From contig JANQDY010000169.1 of the NCBI GenBank assembly GCA_028278625.1, positions 1 to 28,773 on the forward strand: 28,773 nt of DNA. The letters run 5' to 3'. A program made the position numbers and the translations under genes. The notes beneath the pieces are model-generated. The model was not told the DNA's origin, searched no databases, and worked only from the letters and a program-made list of their open reading frames with translations. How positions within the stretch are numbered: the first letter of the stretch is position 1; every line of letters begins with the position of its first letter. The DNA is from Thermodesulfobacteriota bacterium. Its GTDB lineage: Bacteria > Desulfobacterota > DSM-4660 > Desulfatiglandales > Desulfatiglandaceae. Below, piece by piece: positions 7,286-15,581 of this stretch.

Positions 7286-7657
7286 ATGGAAGAAAAGAAG
7301 GAAAAAATCCTGTACATTTCAACCAACGGTGCCGAGGACCCGGAAAAAGCAAGCCTCCCTTTTGTGCTTGCCAATGCGGCCTTGGTCATGGAGGTTGAGG
7401 CGGTTGTGGTGTTGCAGGGATCATCCGTTTTTCTGGCGAAGAAGGGGATGCTGGAACATGTTCCCTCTTCTGGTTTCGCACCCCTCAAGGAACTGGTGGA
7501 TGCTTTTCTGGAACAGGGGGGACGATTACTGGTCTGTGTCCCCTGCATTCAGGAGAGAAAGATCGATCCGTCGGATCTCATTGACCAGGCCATGCCGACG
7601 GCCGGCGGCACTCTCACGGAAGAGATCCTGAGCGCTAATGCGACCCTGGTCTATTGA
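7286..7657 (+). CDS. DsrE-family protein
   Basis: The 123-residue protein matches the DsrE-like family: ILYISTNGAEDPEKASLPF at the start, an AALVMEVEAVVVL strand, and GGRLLVCVPCIQER, where Cys84 and Cys87 lie at the usual DsrE active-site position. It is probably a cytoplasmic sulfane-sulfur carrier acting with the TusA-like protein encoded just upstream. The start is taken at 7286 because AGGAGG (7271-7276) is 9 bases before it; the ATG at 7280 would be only 3 bases away. The gap to the rhodanese gene is 83 bases. Confidence 0.85.
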   Translation: MEEKKEKILYISTNGAEDPEKASLPFVLANAALVMEVEAVVVLQGSSVFLAKKGMLEHVPSSGFAPLKELVDAFLEQGGRLLVCVPCIQERKIDPSDLIDQAMPTAGGTLTEEILSANATLVY

Positions 7658-7740
7658 ATCTGCCTGCAAACGCCATAACCAAAACCGTGTGTTCCCAAAT
7701 TGGGAATGTATCAAACAGACGACAAAAGGAGAAGATGCAA

Positions 7741-9054
7741 ATGAAAAAGAGAAGTAGGATTTTCGGATTGGTGCCCTTTTTGGCTTTGGTGGCGCTGTCC
7801 TTTTTTCTGGTGTTTTCGGGTCAGGCCGGGGCAGCGGAAAGCGATCTAAAGGTCAAAGGGCAGGTCAAGGCGGTTTCCAACAAAGCCAAGACCCTTTCAA
7901 TCAATGTCAAGGGCAAAGGGCAGATGCTCTTTAAGTTCAACGACAACACCAAATTCATCAACTTCACCAAAACCAAGGAGATCAAATACCCTACCGCCGT
8001 TGTGGTTGCCTACAAAGTCGAAGGACCGGACAATGTGGCCACTTCCATTAAGAAAGCCTTTGTGACCCTGCCCAAGGGGGTGGCCGAGATCAAGACCGAC
8101 GAAGTGGCTGCGTTGGTTGAAAAGGCCAAAGGCGCCGGTGAGTATTTCCTTGTGGACGCAAGGCCCGCCTCCGTTGCAACTGCCGCCCATATTCCGACGG
8201 CCGTTTCGATTCCGGTCACCGTGCTCAAAAAGAAAGGGGCCTCATTGCTCCCGGCCGATAAGAAGATGCCGATCATTTTCTATTGCGGCGGCCCCACATG
8301 AGGCATGAGTCCTAAATCCGCCGGTCTGGCGAAAAAATGGGGCTATGAAAATGTGAAAGTCTACGTGCAGGGTGTACCCGGATGGAAAAAGTCCGGGCGT
8401 CATCTGGTTTCCACACCCGATTATGTGAGAACCGCCAACATCGTGTTGATCGATCTTCGAGAGCCGGCCACGGTCAATGCGGGACATATCCCCCGGGCCG
8501 TGGGCATTCCCGCAAAAAACCTTGAAACCGCAAAAGATGCTTTCCCCGAATCTCTCACGGCGCCCATTGTTTTTTATTCCGACAACATCGAAGAATCCAA
8601 AAACGCTGTCAAAACCGCCCGAAGCTGGCGGTACAAGAATGTAACGCTGCTGGAGTTTCCCGGCATCATCACCTGGAAAGAGAAGGGTTATGATGTCAAG
8701 ACCGGTCCGGCCGCCGAGGAAATCATCTACGTGAGAAAACTTGAGCCCGGACAGATCAGCATTGCCGATTTTGAGGCGGCCCTCAAAACCGAGGCCATCA
8801 CGGTCATCGATGTGCGCGGGTCCGAAGAATACAAGGCCGGGCATTTTCCGGGGGCCCTCAATATTTCCCTGGACGAATTGCCCACCCGGCTGGGAGAAAT
8901 TCCCAGCAACAAGTTCGTGGTGGTGCATTGCCGGACCGGCGTCCGCGGAGAGATGGCTTATCTGCTTCTGAAAGAAAAAGGGTATGACGTGAAATACCTG
9001 AAAGCCGGATGCCAGTGCAAACCGGACGGCACCTACGTCATCTGGGAAATGTAA
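7741..9054 (+). CDS. Exported three-domain rhodanese, selenoprotein (TGA 8299 read as Sec187)
   Basis: The frame is open from 7741 to 9054 apart from one in-frame TGA at 8299-8301. Reading it as Sec gives 437 residues. Residues 1 to about 31 form a signal peptide (MKKR, hydrophobic core, GQAGA). A small beta-rich domain (about 35-108) follows, then rhodanese domain 1 (113-217) with active loop FYCGGPTUGMSPKSA: Cys182 is the usual catalytic residue and Sec187 stands where relatives have the second Cys of CGGxxC. Domain 2 (about 220-325) has Ser280 instead of Cys (FYSDN) and looks inactive. Domain 3 (about 335-437) has a normal loop, HCRTGVR, with Cys397, and a GCQC tail. AGGAG lies 9 bases before ATG 7741. 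A hairpin resembling a bacterial SECIS follows the TGA. The alternative is a nonsense mutation, but the protein pattern continues unbroken on both sides. Confidence 0.88.
8299..8331 (+). promoter_or_regulatory. Sec TGA codon and candidate bacterial SECIS hairpin
   Basis: After TGA (8299-8301), CGCC (8319-8322) pairs with GGCG (8328-8331), closing a five-base loop GGTCT. The loop begins with G, as bacterial SECIS elements require, and contains the GGUCU seen in the E. coli fdhF element. The first loop base is 21 nucleotides after TGA, within the usual range. The lower stem is weak: only scattered pairs are possible. Confidence 0.72.
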
Positions 9055-9076
9055 AAAAACCTCACCTTAATTCATG

Positions 9077-9107
9077 CCCTCGCCTTGACAAGGCGGGGGA
9101 TTTTTTT
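9077..9107 (+). terminator. Rho-independent terminator after the rhodanese gene
   Basis: CCCTCGCCTT (9077-9086) pairs along ten positions (one G-T wobble) with AAGGCGGGGG (9090-9099), with loop GAC and a run of seven T after one A. It lies 22 bases past the rhodanese stop and separates that operon from the YeeE gene. Confidence 0.92.
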
Positions 9108-9161
9108 CATCATACCGCCAAGTGTTATGGGAATATGAGGCAACCACCAGGGAGGATCAAC

Positions 9162-10349
9162 ATGGCTGACCCAAAGGAAACAAGCATCGTCGGGGGCATA
9201 TTGAAGCGGTCCTATGCCGCTGTGTTCCATGAAAACTGGCCCATATGGCTGGGAGGCATCCTCATCGGGATCTTGAGTGTGCTCACTTTTGCATGGGCCA
9301 GGCCCTGGGGGGTGGTAGGGGGCCTTCGAAACTGGGCGGACTGGTTTTTCCACCTGATCGGCCTCTATGAGAAGGCGCCGGTTTCTCCCATCATTTCAAC
9401 CAACTCCATTCTGACCCTGGGCCTTCTGTGGGGGGCTTTCGGGGCGGCACTCATGAGCAAGCAGTTCGCCTTTCGCATGTCACCGGGCATTGAACTCTTA
9501 AAAGGATTCGTGGGTGGGTGTTTCATGGGCGTCGGGTCCGCCATGGCCGGCGGATGCAATGTGGGCGGTTTCTATGTGGCCACCAGCGCCCTTTCCTTTG
9601 CGGGCCTCGCCATGATGGTGGGGCTGGTGGCGGGGGCTTATTTGGGCCTTCGGTATCTCTACTGGGAAATGATGAATCTCCCCACTTCCCCGCCCAAAGG
9701 CGGCAAAACCAAGAAGGTCAATCTTCTCTTCCTGGAACCGTACATCGGGGCCCTGGTCTTTCTGGGGGCCCTCGTGGCGGTATGGTTCTACGCCAGAGAG
9801 GCCTACACCCGCGTCGGCGGCCTGCTTTTATGCGGCATCGGGTTCGGCATCATCATCCAGCGAACCCGGTTCTGTTTTGTCCGGTGTTTCAGGGATCCCT
9901 TCATGACCGGCGAAGGGGATATGGTGAAAGCGGTTTCTTACAGCATTATTATCGGGGTTTTGGGGTTTGCGGCACTTAAGTGGACGGGACTCCGGCCGGA
10001 AAATGCCTATGTCACACCCACCTTCTGGTTTGGAAGTCTGGTGGGCGGTATCATCTTCGGTTTCGGGATGCTCCTGTCCGGCGGATGCGGATCCGGAAGT
10101 GTCTGGCGTGCCGGTGAAGGGCACATCAAGCTCATCGTGGTGGTGATCTTCTTTGCGGCAACCAATTCCCTTTTCAAGGCACTGATCAACTCCTCGGAGG
10201 GCTTTAAGGCGCTGATCGGAATGCGGGCGTTCATGCCCAATGTCATGGGATATCGATGGGCGGTGATCGCATTGATCCTTTTCTTCCTCATCTATTCGGT
10301 GTTGGCCCAGTGGAATGAGGAAACCGACAAATTCACCGTTGAGATGTGA
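9162..10349 (+). CDS. YeeE/YedE-family sulfur-compound transporter
   Basis: The 395-residue integral membrane protein is built of two similar halves with about ten hydrophobic segments. The family's glycine-cysteine motifs are present: AMAGGCNVGGFY (Cys132), LLSGGCGSGS (Cys309) and QRTRFCFVRCFRDPFM (Cys238, Cys242), plus Cys120. In characterised YeeE (TsuA), conserved cysteines relay thiosulfate through the membrane. YedE relatives are also linked by comparative genomics to selenium metabolism. ATG 9162 follows GGGAGGATCAAC; the longer upstream frame crosses the terminator and is rejected. Its position after TusA-like, DsrE-like and seleno-rhodanese genes fits an uptake step for sulfur or selenium compounds. 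The exact substrate is unknown. Confidence 0.9.
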   Translation: MADPKETSIVGGILKRSYAAVFHENWPIWLGGILIGILSVLTFAWARPWGVVGGLRNWADWFFHLIGLYEKAPVSPIISTNSILTLGLLWGAFGAALMSKQFAFRMSPGIELLKGFVGGCFMGVGSAMAGGCNVGGFYVATSALSFAGLAMMVGLVAGAYLGLRYLYWEMMNLPTSPPKGGKTKKVNLLFLEPYIGALVFLGALVAVWFYAREAYTRVGGLLLCGIGFGIIIQRTRFCFVRCFRDPFMTGEGDMVKAVSYSIIIGVLGFAALKWTGLRPENAYVTPTFWFGSLVGGIIFGFGMLLSGGCGSGSVWRAGEGHIKLIVVVIFFAATNSLFKALINSSEGFKALIGMRAFMPNVMGYRWAVIALILFFLIYSVLAQWNEETDKFTVEM

Positions 10350-10393
10350 TGCAAGGTGAATGAATCAGCGCTGATGAAGAAAGGAAAACGATA

Positions 10394-10543
10394 ATGTTAT
10401 ACACCATTGCGGTTATTCTGATTGTGCTTTGGCTGCTGGGACTCATCTCATCATATACCATCGGCGGGTTTATTCACATTCTGCTCATCATCGCCATTAT
10501 TGTTGTCCTATTGCGCATCATCAAGGGCAGGAAACCGTTTTGA
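10394..10543 (+). CDS. lmo0937-family small membrane protein (49 aa)
   Basis: This 49-residue protein starts MLYTIAVILIVLWLLGLIS and ends RIIKGRKPF. It has two hydrophobic segments split by SSYTIGGFIHI, the pattern of the lmo0937/DUF5670 membrane peptides found widely in bacteria. The function of the family is not known; members often appear near stress genes. AAGGAAAACG provides a ribosome site. It lies 44 bases after the YeeE gene and could be on the same transcript. Confidence 0.8.
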   Translation: MLYTIAVILIVLWLLGLISSYTIGGFIHILLIIAIIVVLLRIIKGRKPF

Positions 10544-10575
10544 TCGATTGAGTTAACCCTGCACCGGATTCTCGT

Positions 10576-10719
10576 TCATGCGCCTCTATTGCTGATCTGT
10601 TCCCTGATAGCCGCAACGGGAACCGGCACCACCTGGTTCTTGAGGCTCATGACGCCTGGCAGGACCAGAAGATCCGAAAGATTGGCCCAGGTGAAATCAA
10701 ATCTGGGGATTTCATTGCA
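10576..10719 (-). pseudogene. C-terminal relic of a family II pyrophosphatase-like gene
   Basis: On the minus strand, 47 codons between two stops translate to a sequence containing FDFTWANLSDLLVLPGVMS and then LKNQVVP. This matches the end of the intact pyrophosphatase at 15582-17333 (SGILVLPGVMSRKKQVVP). There is no start codon, no ribosome site and no upstream remainder: an in-frame TGA (10720-10722) precedes it. It is a leftover of a second, diverged copy. The rest of the interval 10544-10910 shows no other gene. Confidence 0.7.
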
Positions 10720-10910
10720 TCAGAAACTGCTTTTTGTAACCTGACAGAAGTTGACGCTTCAAAATCCCGTAACCCGGATCACCTGTTATCGTGGTTCTGT
10801 CTCCACTGGGAAGCGAATGGGAGTTAGCCTTCACCCGGCTTGATTCACTCAAAGTCTTTTAAGCACCCGGGCAAATTATCATCAAAACCGGGGGTGATAA
10901 AGGAGGCGTC

Positions 10911-12458
10911 ATGAATGAAACCACTGAAACAAAGAAAGAACCGTCCGTACCGTATGGAAAAATCCTTCTTTTGACGGTGGTCATCACCGGGGCGGCCGGC
11001 GCCCTGTTTTACTTCCTAACCAGCCGTTACGTCATTAATCAGGCGGAGAAAAATATCCAGAACCTCCTTTTGTCTCACCGTGGCATCCACCTGTATATAC
11101 AACGAATTATGCATCCTGCCCTCTATCGGTTCAAGGACGAGGGAGAAATCATTGAAGACTTCTACTCCCCGGAGCTTTTCTCCTCTTCCTTCATGGTCAG
11201 AAACCAGCACAAGTTCTATAATGAAGCCCGGGCCGAGGCTGGATTGGATCACATGTATTATAAAATGGCAGCCAAAAATCCGCGAAACCCGGTGAACAAA
11301 GCCGACGCCCTGGAAGAGAAGCTGATTGACACCTTCAACAAGGACCCCAGCCTGGCAAGCTATCGGGATGTCGTTGAAATCGAAGGGCAGAAATACCTTT
11401 ATCTGGCCATGCCCTTTCTTAAAACCGGAGAACGGTGCTTAAAATGCCACGGCGTTCGGGAAATCGCCCCGACGCACTTGCAGGAACGGTATCCGGGCCC
11501 GGGCGGTTTCCACGACTGGGTGGGGAACATCCGGGCCATCGAGTCCATACGGGCTCCCCTGGCCCAAGAGTATTACACGGTCTATGTGGTGTCCGGGGCC
11601 CTTTTGTGCGGCGTTTTGTTCATTATGTTGCTCTTTGTCTTCAACAGGCGGCTTACGGCCACGGTGACGGCCCGGACCAAGGCGCTTGAAGAGGAAAACC
11701 GGGAGAGGAAACAGGCGGAAGCCGAAGTTCATAAACTCAACCTGGAGTTGGAGCGCCGCGTCGAGGACCGCACCGCCCAGCTTGCCGCCGCCAACAAGGA
11801 GCTGGACGCTTTCGCCTATTCCGTTTCCCATGACCTGCGGGCCCCTCTGCGGGGCATAGACGGGTTCAGCCTCGCCCTTCTGGAGGACTTTGGCGACAAG
11901 CTGGATGAAACCGGCAAGGATTATTTAAACCGTGTGAGAAACGGGTGTGTAAGAATGGGCTCGCTCATCGACGACATGCTCAAAATGTCCCGCCTTACCC
12001 GTAGCGAGATCCGCCGGGAGGAGCTGGATATGAGCCGAATGGCCCGCAAGTCCTTAGAGGGACTCATGCTTTCGGAACCGGACCGAAGGGTCGAAATTGA
12101 TATCAAAGAAGAAGTTCGCGGGGTCGGAGATGCCACACTGATACAGACCATTTTGGACAATCTTTTGGGAAATGCCTGGAAATTCACGGGAAGGAAGGAA
12201 ATCGCAAAAATCTCCTTCGGGGTTGTTTCCGGAAGTGAACCGGCCGTCTATTTTGTCTCCGACAACGGCGCCGGATTCAACATGGACTATGCGGATAAAT
12301 TGTTCAGCGCCTTCCAGAGGCTTCACTCCCCCGGTGAGTTCCAGGGGACGGGGATCGGCCTGGCCTCGGTGCGGCGGATCATCCACCGGCACGGAGGAAG
12401 AATCTGGGCCGATGGAGAAGAAGAAAAGGGAGCGACGTTTTATTTTACTTTGTCATAG
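10911..12458 (+). CDS. Membrane sensor histidine kinase with heme-type DUF3365 domain
   Basis: The 515-residue protein has a membrane segment (17-38), a periplasmic DUF3365/Tll0287-like domain, a second membrane segment (222-245), a coiled linker (about 255-300), a HisKA domain with FAYSVSHDLRAPLRG (His307) and an ATPase domain with DNLLGNAWKF, DNGAGFN and GTGIGLA. The sensor domain carries CLKCH (176-180), a c-type heme attachment motif, so it probably senses redox state or a small gas such as NO or CO outside the membrane. The kinase part resembles phytochrome-type kinases. AAAGGAGG precedes ATG 10911. The response regulator gene follows 11 bases later. Confidence 0.93.
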   Translation: MNETTETKKEPSVPYGKILLLTVVITGAAGALFYFLTSRYVINQAEKNIQNLLLSHRGIHLYIQRIMHPALYRFKDEGEIIEDFYSPELFSSSFMVRNQHKFYNEARAEAGLDHMYYKMAAKNPRNPVNKADALEEKLIDTFNKDPSLASYRDVVEIEGQKYLYLAMPFLKTGERCLKCHGVREIAPTHLQERYPGPGGFHDWVGNIRAIESIRAPLAQEYYTVYVVSGALLCGVLFIMLLFVFNRRLTATVTARTKALEEENRERKQAEAEVHKLNLELERRVEDRTAQLAAANKELDAFAYSVSHDLRAPLRGIDGFSLALLEDFGDKLDETGKDYLNRVRNGCVRMGSLIDDMLKMSRLTRSEIRREELDMSRMARKSLEGLMLSEPDRRVEIDIKEEVRGVGDATLIQTILDNLLGNAWKFTGRKEIAKISFGVVSGSEPAVYFVSDNGAGFNMDYADKLFSAFQRLHSPGEFQGTGIGLASVRRIIHRHGGRIWADGEEEKGATFYFTLS

Positions 12459-12469
12459 GGGGAAACTCC

Positions 12470-12913
12470 ATGGATCAAAAAAAAGTGATTCTGCTTGTGG
12501 AAGACAACCCGGATGACGAGGCCCTTACCATCCGGGCCCTTAAGAAAAACAATATCTTAAACGAGGTCATTGTGGCCAGGGACGGGGCCGAGGCCCTGGA
12601 CCTGCTTCTTGGCGGCAGCCTTAATCCTGTGGGGAAAGCGCCGACCCTTCCCGAACTCATCCTGCTGGATCTCAACCTCCCCAAGATCAGCGGACTTGAA
12701 GTTTTGAGGCAAATCCGGTCCAACGAAAAGACCCGGCTGTTGCCCGTGGTCGTTTTGACCACATCCAACGAAGACAGGGACCGGATGGAAAGCTATAAGC
12801 TGGGAGTCAACAGCTATATCCGAAAGCCCGTCGATTTCAAGCAGTTCAGTGACGCCATTTTGCAGGTGGGATTGTACTGGTTGGTGCTGAACGAAGGACC
12901 GCCCCAGGCCTAA
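12470..12913 (+). CDS. Response regulator, Rcp1-like single REC domain
   Basis: The 147-residue protein is a lone receiver domain. The acidic pair is in VEDNPDDEAL, the phosphoacceptor is Asp67 in LILLDLNLPKISG, the conserved Thr is in VVLTTSN and the Lys in YIRKPVDF. It has no output domain, as in Rcp1-type regulators that partner phytochrome-like kinases. It follows the kinase gene after 11 bases and is very likely its partner. Signalling beyond this protein is unknown; the next gene is a broken kinase-receiver gene. Confidence 0.94.
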   Translation: MDQKKVILLVEDNPDDEALTIRALKKNNILNEVIVARDGAEALDLLLGGSLNPVGKAPTLPELILLDLNLPKISGLEVLRQIRSNEKTRLLPVVVLTTSNEDRDRMESYKLGVNSYIRKPVDFKQFSDAILQVGLYWLVLNEGPPQA

Positions 12914-12922
12914 GAGACCCTG

Positions 12923-13520
12923 ATGAAACAAGAACTCCACGTATTGCAGGTTGAGGACAGCGAGGATGAGGCTCTCCTGATTCTGAGAGCGCTGAAAAAA
13001 GAGACACCCTTGTGGCAAAACGTGTGGAGACAAAGGCGGCCCTTGTCGCCGCCCTTGACGAACGCCCCTGGGACGTGGTTCTTTCCGATTATGCCATGCC
13101 GCTTTTTAACGGGATGGAGGCCTTGGAGACCGTATTGGACCACGAGAGCGATCCGCCCATATCATCGTTTCCGGCGATCTTGCCAAACTTACGGTTTCCG
13201 ATACGGGGACGGGGATCGATCCGGCAATATTGGGTAAAATCTTCGAACTTTATTTCACCACCAAGGAGAAAGGCAAAGGAACCGGTCTGGGGCTGGCCGA
13301 TGTATACGGCATCATAAACGGCCGCCATGGGGATATCCGCGTATACAGCGAGCCGGGAAAAGGAACGGTTTTTCGGTTTATCTTCCCTTGCTGGAAAGAT
13401 CTTTTGAAAATAAATCCGATCAAGAGGCCGAGGCCCTTTCTGATGAAGCCGGTTGCCAGGTCTGAAATGGCCAGGATGGTTCGGAAAGTACTGGATGAGG
13501 CCAAAAGACAAACCAAATAA
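12923..13520 (+). pseudogene. Decayed hybrid histidine kinase (REC - ATPase - REC pieces)
   Basis: Pieces of one multi-domain protein appear in successive frames. From 12923: HVLQVEDSEDEALLILRALKK, the start of a receiver. After a shift near 13010 the frame starting at 13012 gives VAKRVETKAAL...VVLSDYAMPLFNG, with the phosphoacceptor Asp. After a further shift near 13160 the frame reads IIVSGDLAKL and then jumps to TVSDTGTGIDPAILGKIF and GKGTGLGLADVYG, the end of a histidine kinase ATPase domain. The tail KPVARSEMARMVRKVL is the end of another receiver. The PAS/HisKA part and most of the second receiver are missing. Two frameshifts and at least two internal deletions indicate a pseudogene. 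Confidence 0.82.
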
Positions 13521-13598
13521 CAAGTGTCTTTACGTATGCGGAGGAAGTTCTGACTTATAAGAAAACTGGGGCGTCAATCCTGAGCAAGGGGCAGAGCA

Positions 13599-14644
13599 AT
13601 GGCGGGAACAGGAGCCCTGATCTTTATCGAAATGCGGCATGTGAAACCTGCGGTGGACCATTTAAAACACCCGCTGGGTCTTTTTTATTCTGATCCGGGG
13701 TATCGCCTATTGAGCTATCTTCTTCAGGGTCTCTTTATTCTTTGTGAAGTCGTGTTGGGTTTGGCCATTTACAAGGGGCCGGCATTCCTGGTGGGCCGCA
13801 TGACCTTTGTGTGTACCTATGCGCTTCATATGACCCTGATGTTTATCCCGTGTCAACTGCTTGTGGATATTCTGGCCCATAAGTCCGGTTTCAGCTTGGC
13901 ATCATATAAAAAATGAACCGTGGCCGGACTCTGGATTATCTGGCTTCTTGGGTTCTTGCTTGGATTCTCCCTCCATAGAACCATACTGATCCCACAGCTT
14001 GAACTGTATGCACCCTGGCTCACGCAATATTATTCGGCCCATCCCTTTATGCGCCCCGGACACCTGGCGGTGTTCCTCTTTTTCACGCCTCTTTGGGCGG
14101 CCGGGGTCTTTACCGTGTCCCATATCGCACTTTTGAGGCAGAGATCCCTGGAGACCAGCTTAAGGGCACTTGAACGACATCGTCACAAGGAGATCCAATC
14201 GGTCAAATCCCTGAAAGAAGATCAAACAGCCGACAGCCTTTCCCCAGGGGAAGAAAAGGAGAACCCCCAATGGCCCGCTTCCCTCACCGGAAACGGCTTT
14301 CCGGCGGATATCGCCCAAAACCTCATCACCCACATTGTCGGAGAAGATCATTACGCCCGTGTTTTTTTTATGGATGGGACCGTCCCGGGACATGTCCTGA
14401 TTAAGGTGCCGCTCAAAGAACTTAGCCGGGATCTCTCCTTCTATCGTTTTGTACAAGTTCATCGATCTTATCTGGTGAACCTGAACCACATCTCCCACCT
14501 TGAGAAGGCTGGACGCACTTACAGGGCTGTTCTGTCCGGACAGAACAGGACCATTCCATCAGCAGACACCGGATGCCCAAACTGCAACCTCAGCTGAAAC
14601 ATCTCCCCGTGAAACGAGGGCTCACGAGCCTGGAAAACAATTAG
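13599..14644 (+). pseudogene. Four-TM LytTR-type regulator, broken by a TGA and a frameshift
   Basis: The frame from 13599 encodes two membrane segments (LLSYLLQGLFILCEVVLGLAI; MTFVCTYALHMTLMFIPCQL), meets TGA at 13914-13916, and continues in the same frame from 13917 with two more membrane segments and a LytTR DNA-binding domain (HIVGEDHYARVFF, FVQVHRSYLVNLNHI). The LytTR end is spoiled: the frame stops at 14597 as IPSADTGCPN, but a one-base insertion near 14556 would give the expected IPISRHRMPKLQPQL and run to 14644. Two independent lesions favour a dead gene over readthrough; KK-TGA-TVAGLW is easily explained as Trp TGG changed to TGA. If the second part is still expressed it could start at GTG 13920. 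Confidence 0.72.
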
Positions 14645-14733
14645 CCAAATTCTTACCTCGCCCGTCTCAGCCCATCTGACATTCCACCAAGAACGGTTAC
14701 CGTTACGGAAATCAGCTTAGGCAGGTCCCATTG

Positions 14734-14755
14734 GCGAATGAATGGACCCATTCGC
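14734..14755. repeat. Small inverted repeat upstream of the NTF2-like gene
   Basis: GCGAATG (14734-14740) and CATTCGC (14749-14755) are perfect inverted arms with an 8-base spacer, about 100 bases before the next gene. There is no T-run. It may be an operator or chance. The surrounding interval 14645-14853 shows no gene. Confidence 0.3.
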
Positions 14756-14853
14756 GAATCTCCCGTTGACCGGGATGCATGACTTCAGCATTCTGCGCAA
14801 GTAAGGATATGAAATAGAGCATAATGGTAAAGAAACCAAACAGGAGAACGATC

Positions 14854-15366
14854 ATGAAAAAAGCGGAATTGGCGCAAATTTGGCTGATCACGATTTTTAT
14901 TCCCTTCATCACGATCTCAAACCCTCTCTTAGCATTCGGGGGACCAGCGGCAATACCTGATGATGTGCTGCAATTCCTGGATCAGTATTCAAGAGATGTC
15001 CGGACCAATGATCCAGATAAAATCATGGTCCATTATTCTGAGAGTTTTCTCCTCAATGACCGGGACAAAAAGGGAACCGAGCTGTTCTGGAAAAATCTGC
15101 TGAAACGGATCTCCATTCGCGGCTTTAAGGTGGCGTTGACCCGGTTCCAACGCCAAGGGGCCCTTGCCCGGGTTTGGGGATTCGTCACCCTTAACGGCAG
15201 AGAGTCCCCCTTGAGAATCCCCATGATCATCAAAGAGGAAGGAGAGTGGAAATGGTACGGGGACGACAAGGGCCGAAATCCGGCCGGGCTCGAACCCGCC
15301 ACCCTGGAAATCTCATTCGCTGATCCTGAATGGGACGGGGAAAAGATCCCCGAGGGACAGCAATAG
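14854..15366 (+). CDS. Exported NTF2-like (SnoaL-type) protein
   Basis: The 170-residue protein begins with a signal peptide (MKKAELAQ, hydrophobic core, PLLAFGG) and then shows an NTF2-like pattern: a helix VLQFLDQYSRDVRTNDPDKI followed by MVHYSESFLLND and alternating strands ending in EGEWKWYGDD. Such proteins are often periplasmic binding or scaffold modules with no fixed function. The start at 14854 is preferred over 14824 because AGGAG lies 8 bases upstream and the signal peptide then begins correctly. The tail (KIPEGQQ) is acidic. No enzymatic residues can be assigned. Confidence 0.65.
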   Translation: MKKAELAQIWLITIFIPFITISNPLLAFGGPAAIPDDVLQFLDQYSRDVRTNDPDKIMVHYSESFLLNDRDKKGTELFWKNLLKRISIRGFKVALTRFQRQGALARVWGFVTLNGRESPLRIPMIIKEEGEWKWYGDDKGRNPAGLEPATLEISFADPEWDGEKIPEGQQ

Positions 15367-15581
15367 ACTTCTTCCTGGTTGAAGAACACCGTGGTGCGGC
15401 GTGGGACCGTGCCGGTGCCTATATGCCACCCTGCTCAGGTGGCCGGGGCAACGTCTACGATGTCACAGTTAAGGCGGTTCTTCTAACATCCAACAACATC
15501 GATGACACCAAATTGCTGGGAAAAGGGCTTGTGGAACTTGGCCGTTACTGAGCCGTTTCATCAAATGGGGAGGTTCTGATG
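15367..15581. other. Gap with a possible gene remnant
   Basis: No complete gene is seen. The plus-strand frame ending at TGA 15549-15551 reads VYDVTVKAVLLTSNNIDDTK and then LLGKGLVELGRY, which looks like the C-terminal end of some protein, but it has no plausible start or ribosome site of its own. I do not recognise it. It may be another relic, as in the preceding 5 kb. Confidence 0.3.

Noticed and set aside
7692..7706. Palindrome TTCCCAA-A-TTGGGAA before the rhodanese gene
   Set aside because: Too short a loop for an RNA hairpin and no second copy found; could be an operator but there is no supporting evidence.
8305..9054. Separate rhodanese gene starting at ATG 8305
   Set aside because: The start would lie inside a rhodanese domain, without ribosome site, and the protein would lose the signal peptide and half of domain 1.
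10704..10719. TGGGGATTTCATTGCA as a sigma-54 promoter for the sensor kinase
   Set aside because: Spacing fits, but the -24 part is poor, it lies inside the pyrophosphatase relic and about 190 bases from the kinase start.
13914..13916. In-frame TGA in the LytTR gene as a second selenocysteine codon
   Set aside because: No redox motif or Cys-containing homologue pattern is expected in this membrane linker, the downstream hairpin is weak, and a second frameshift lesion shows the gene is decaying.
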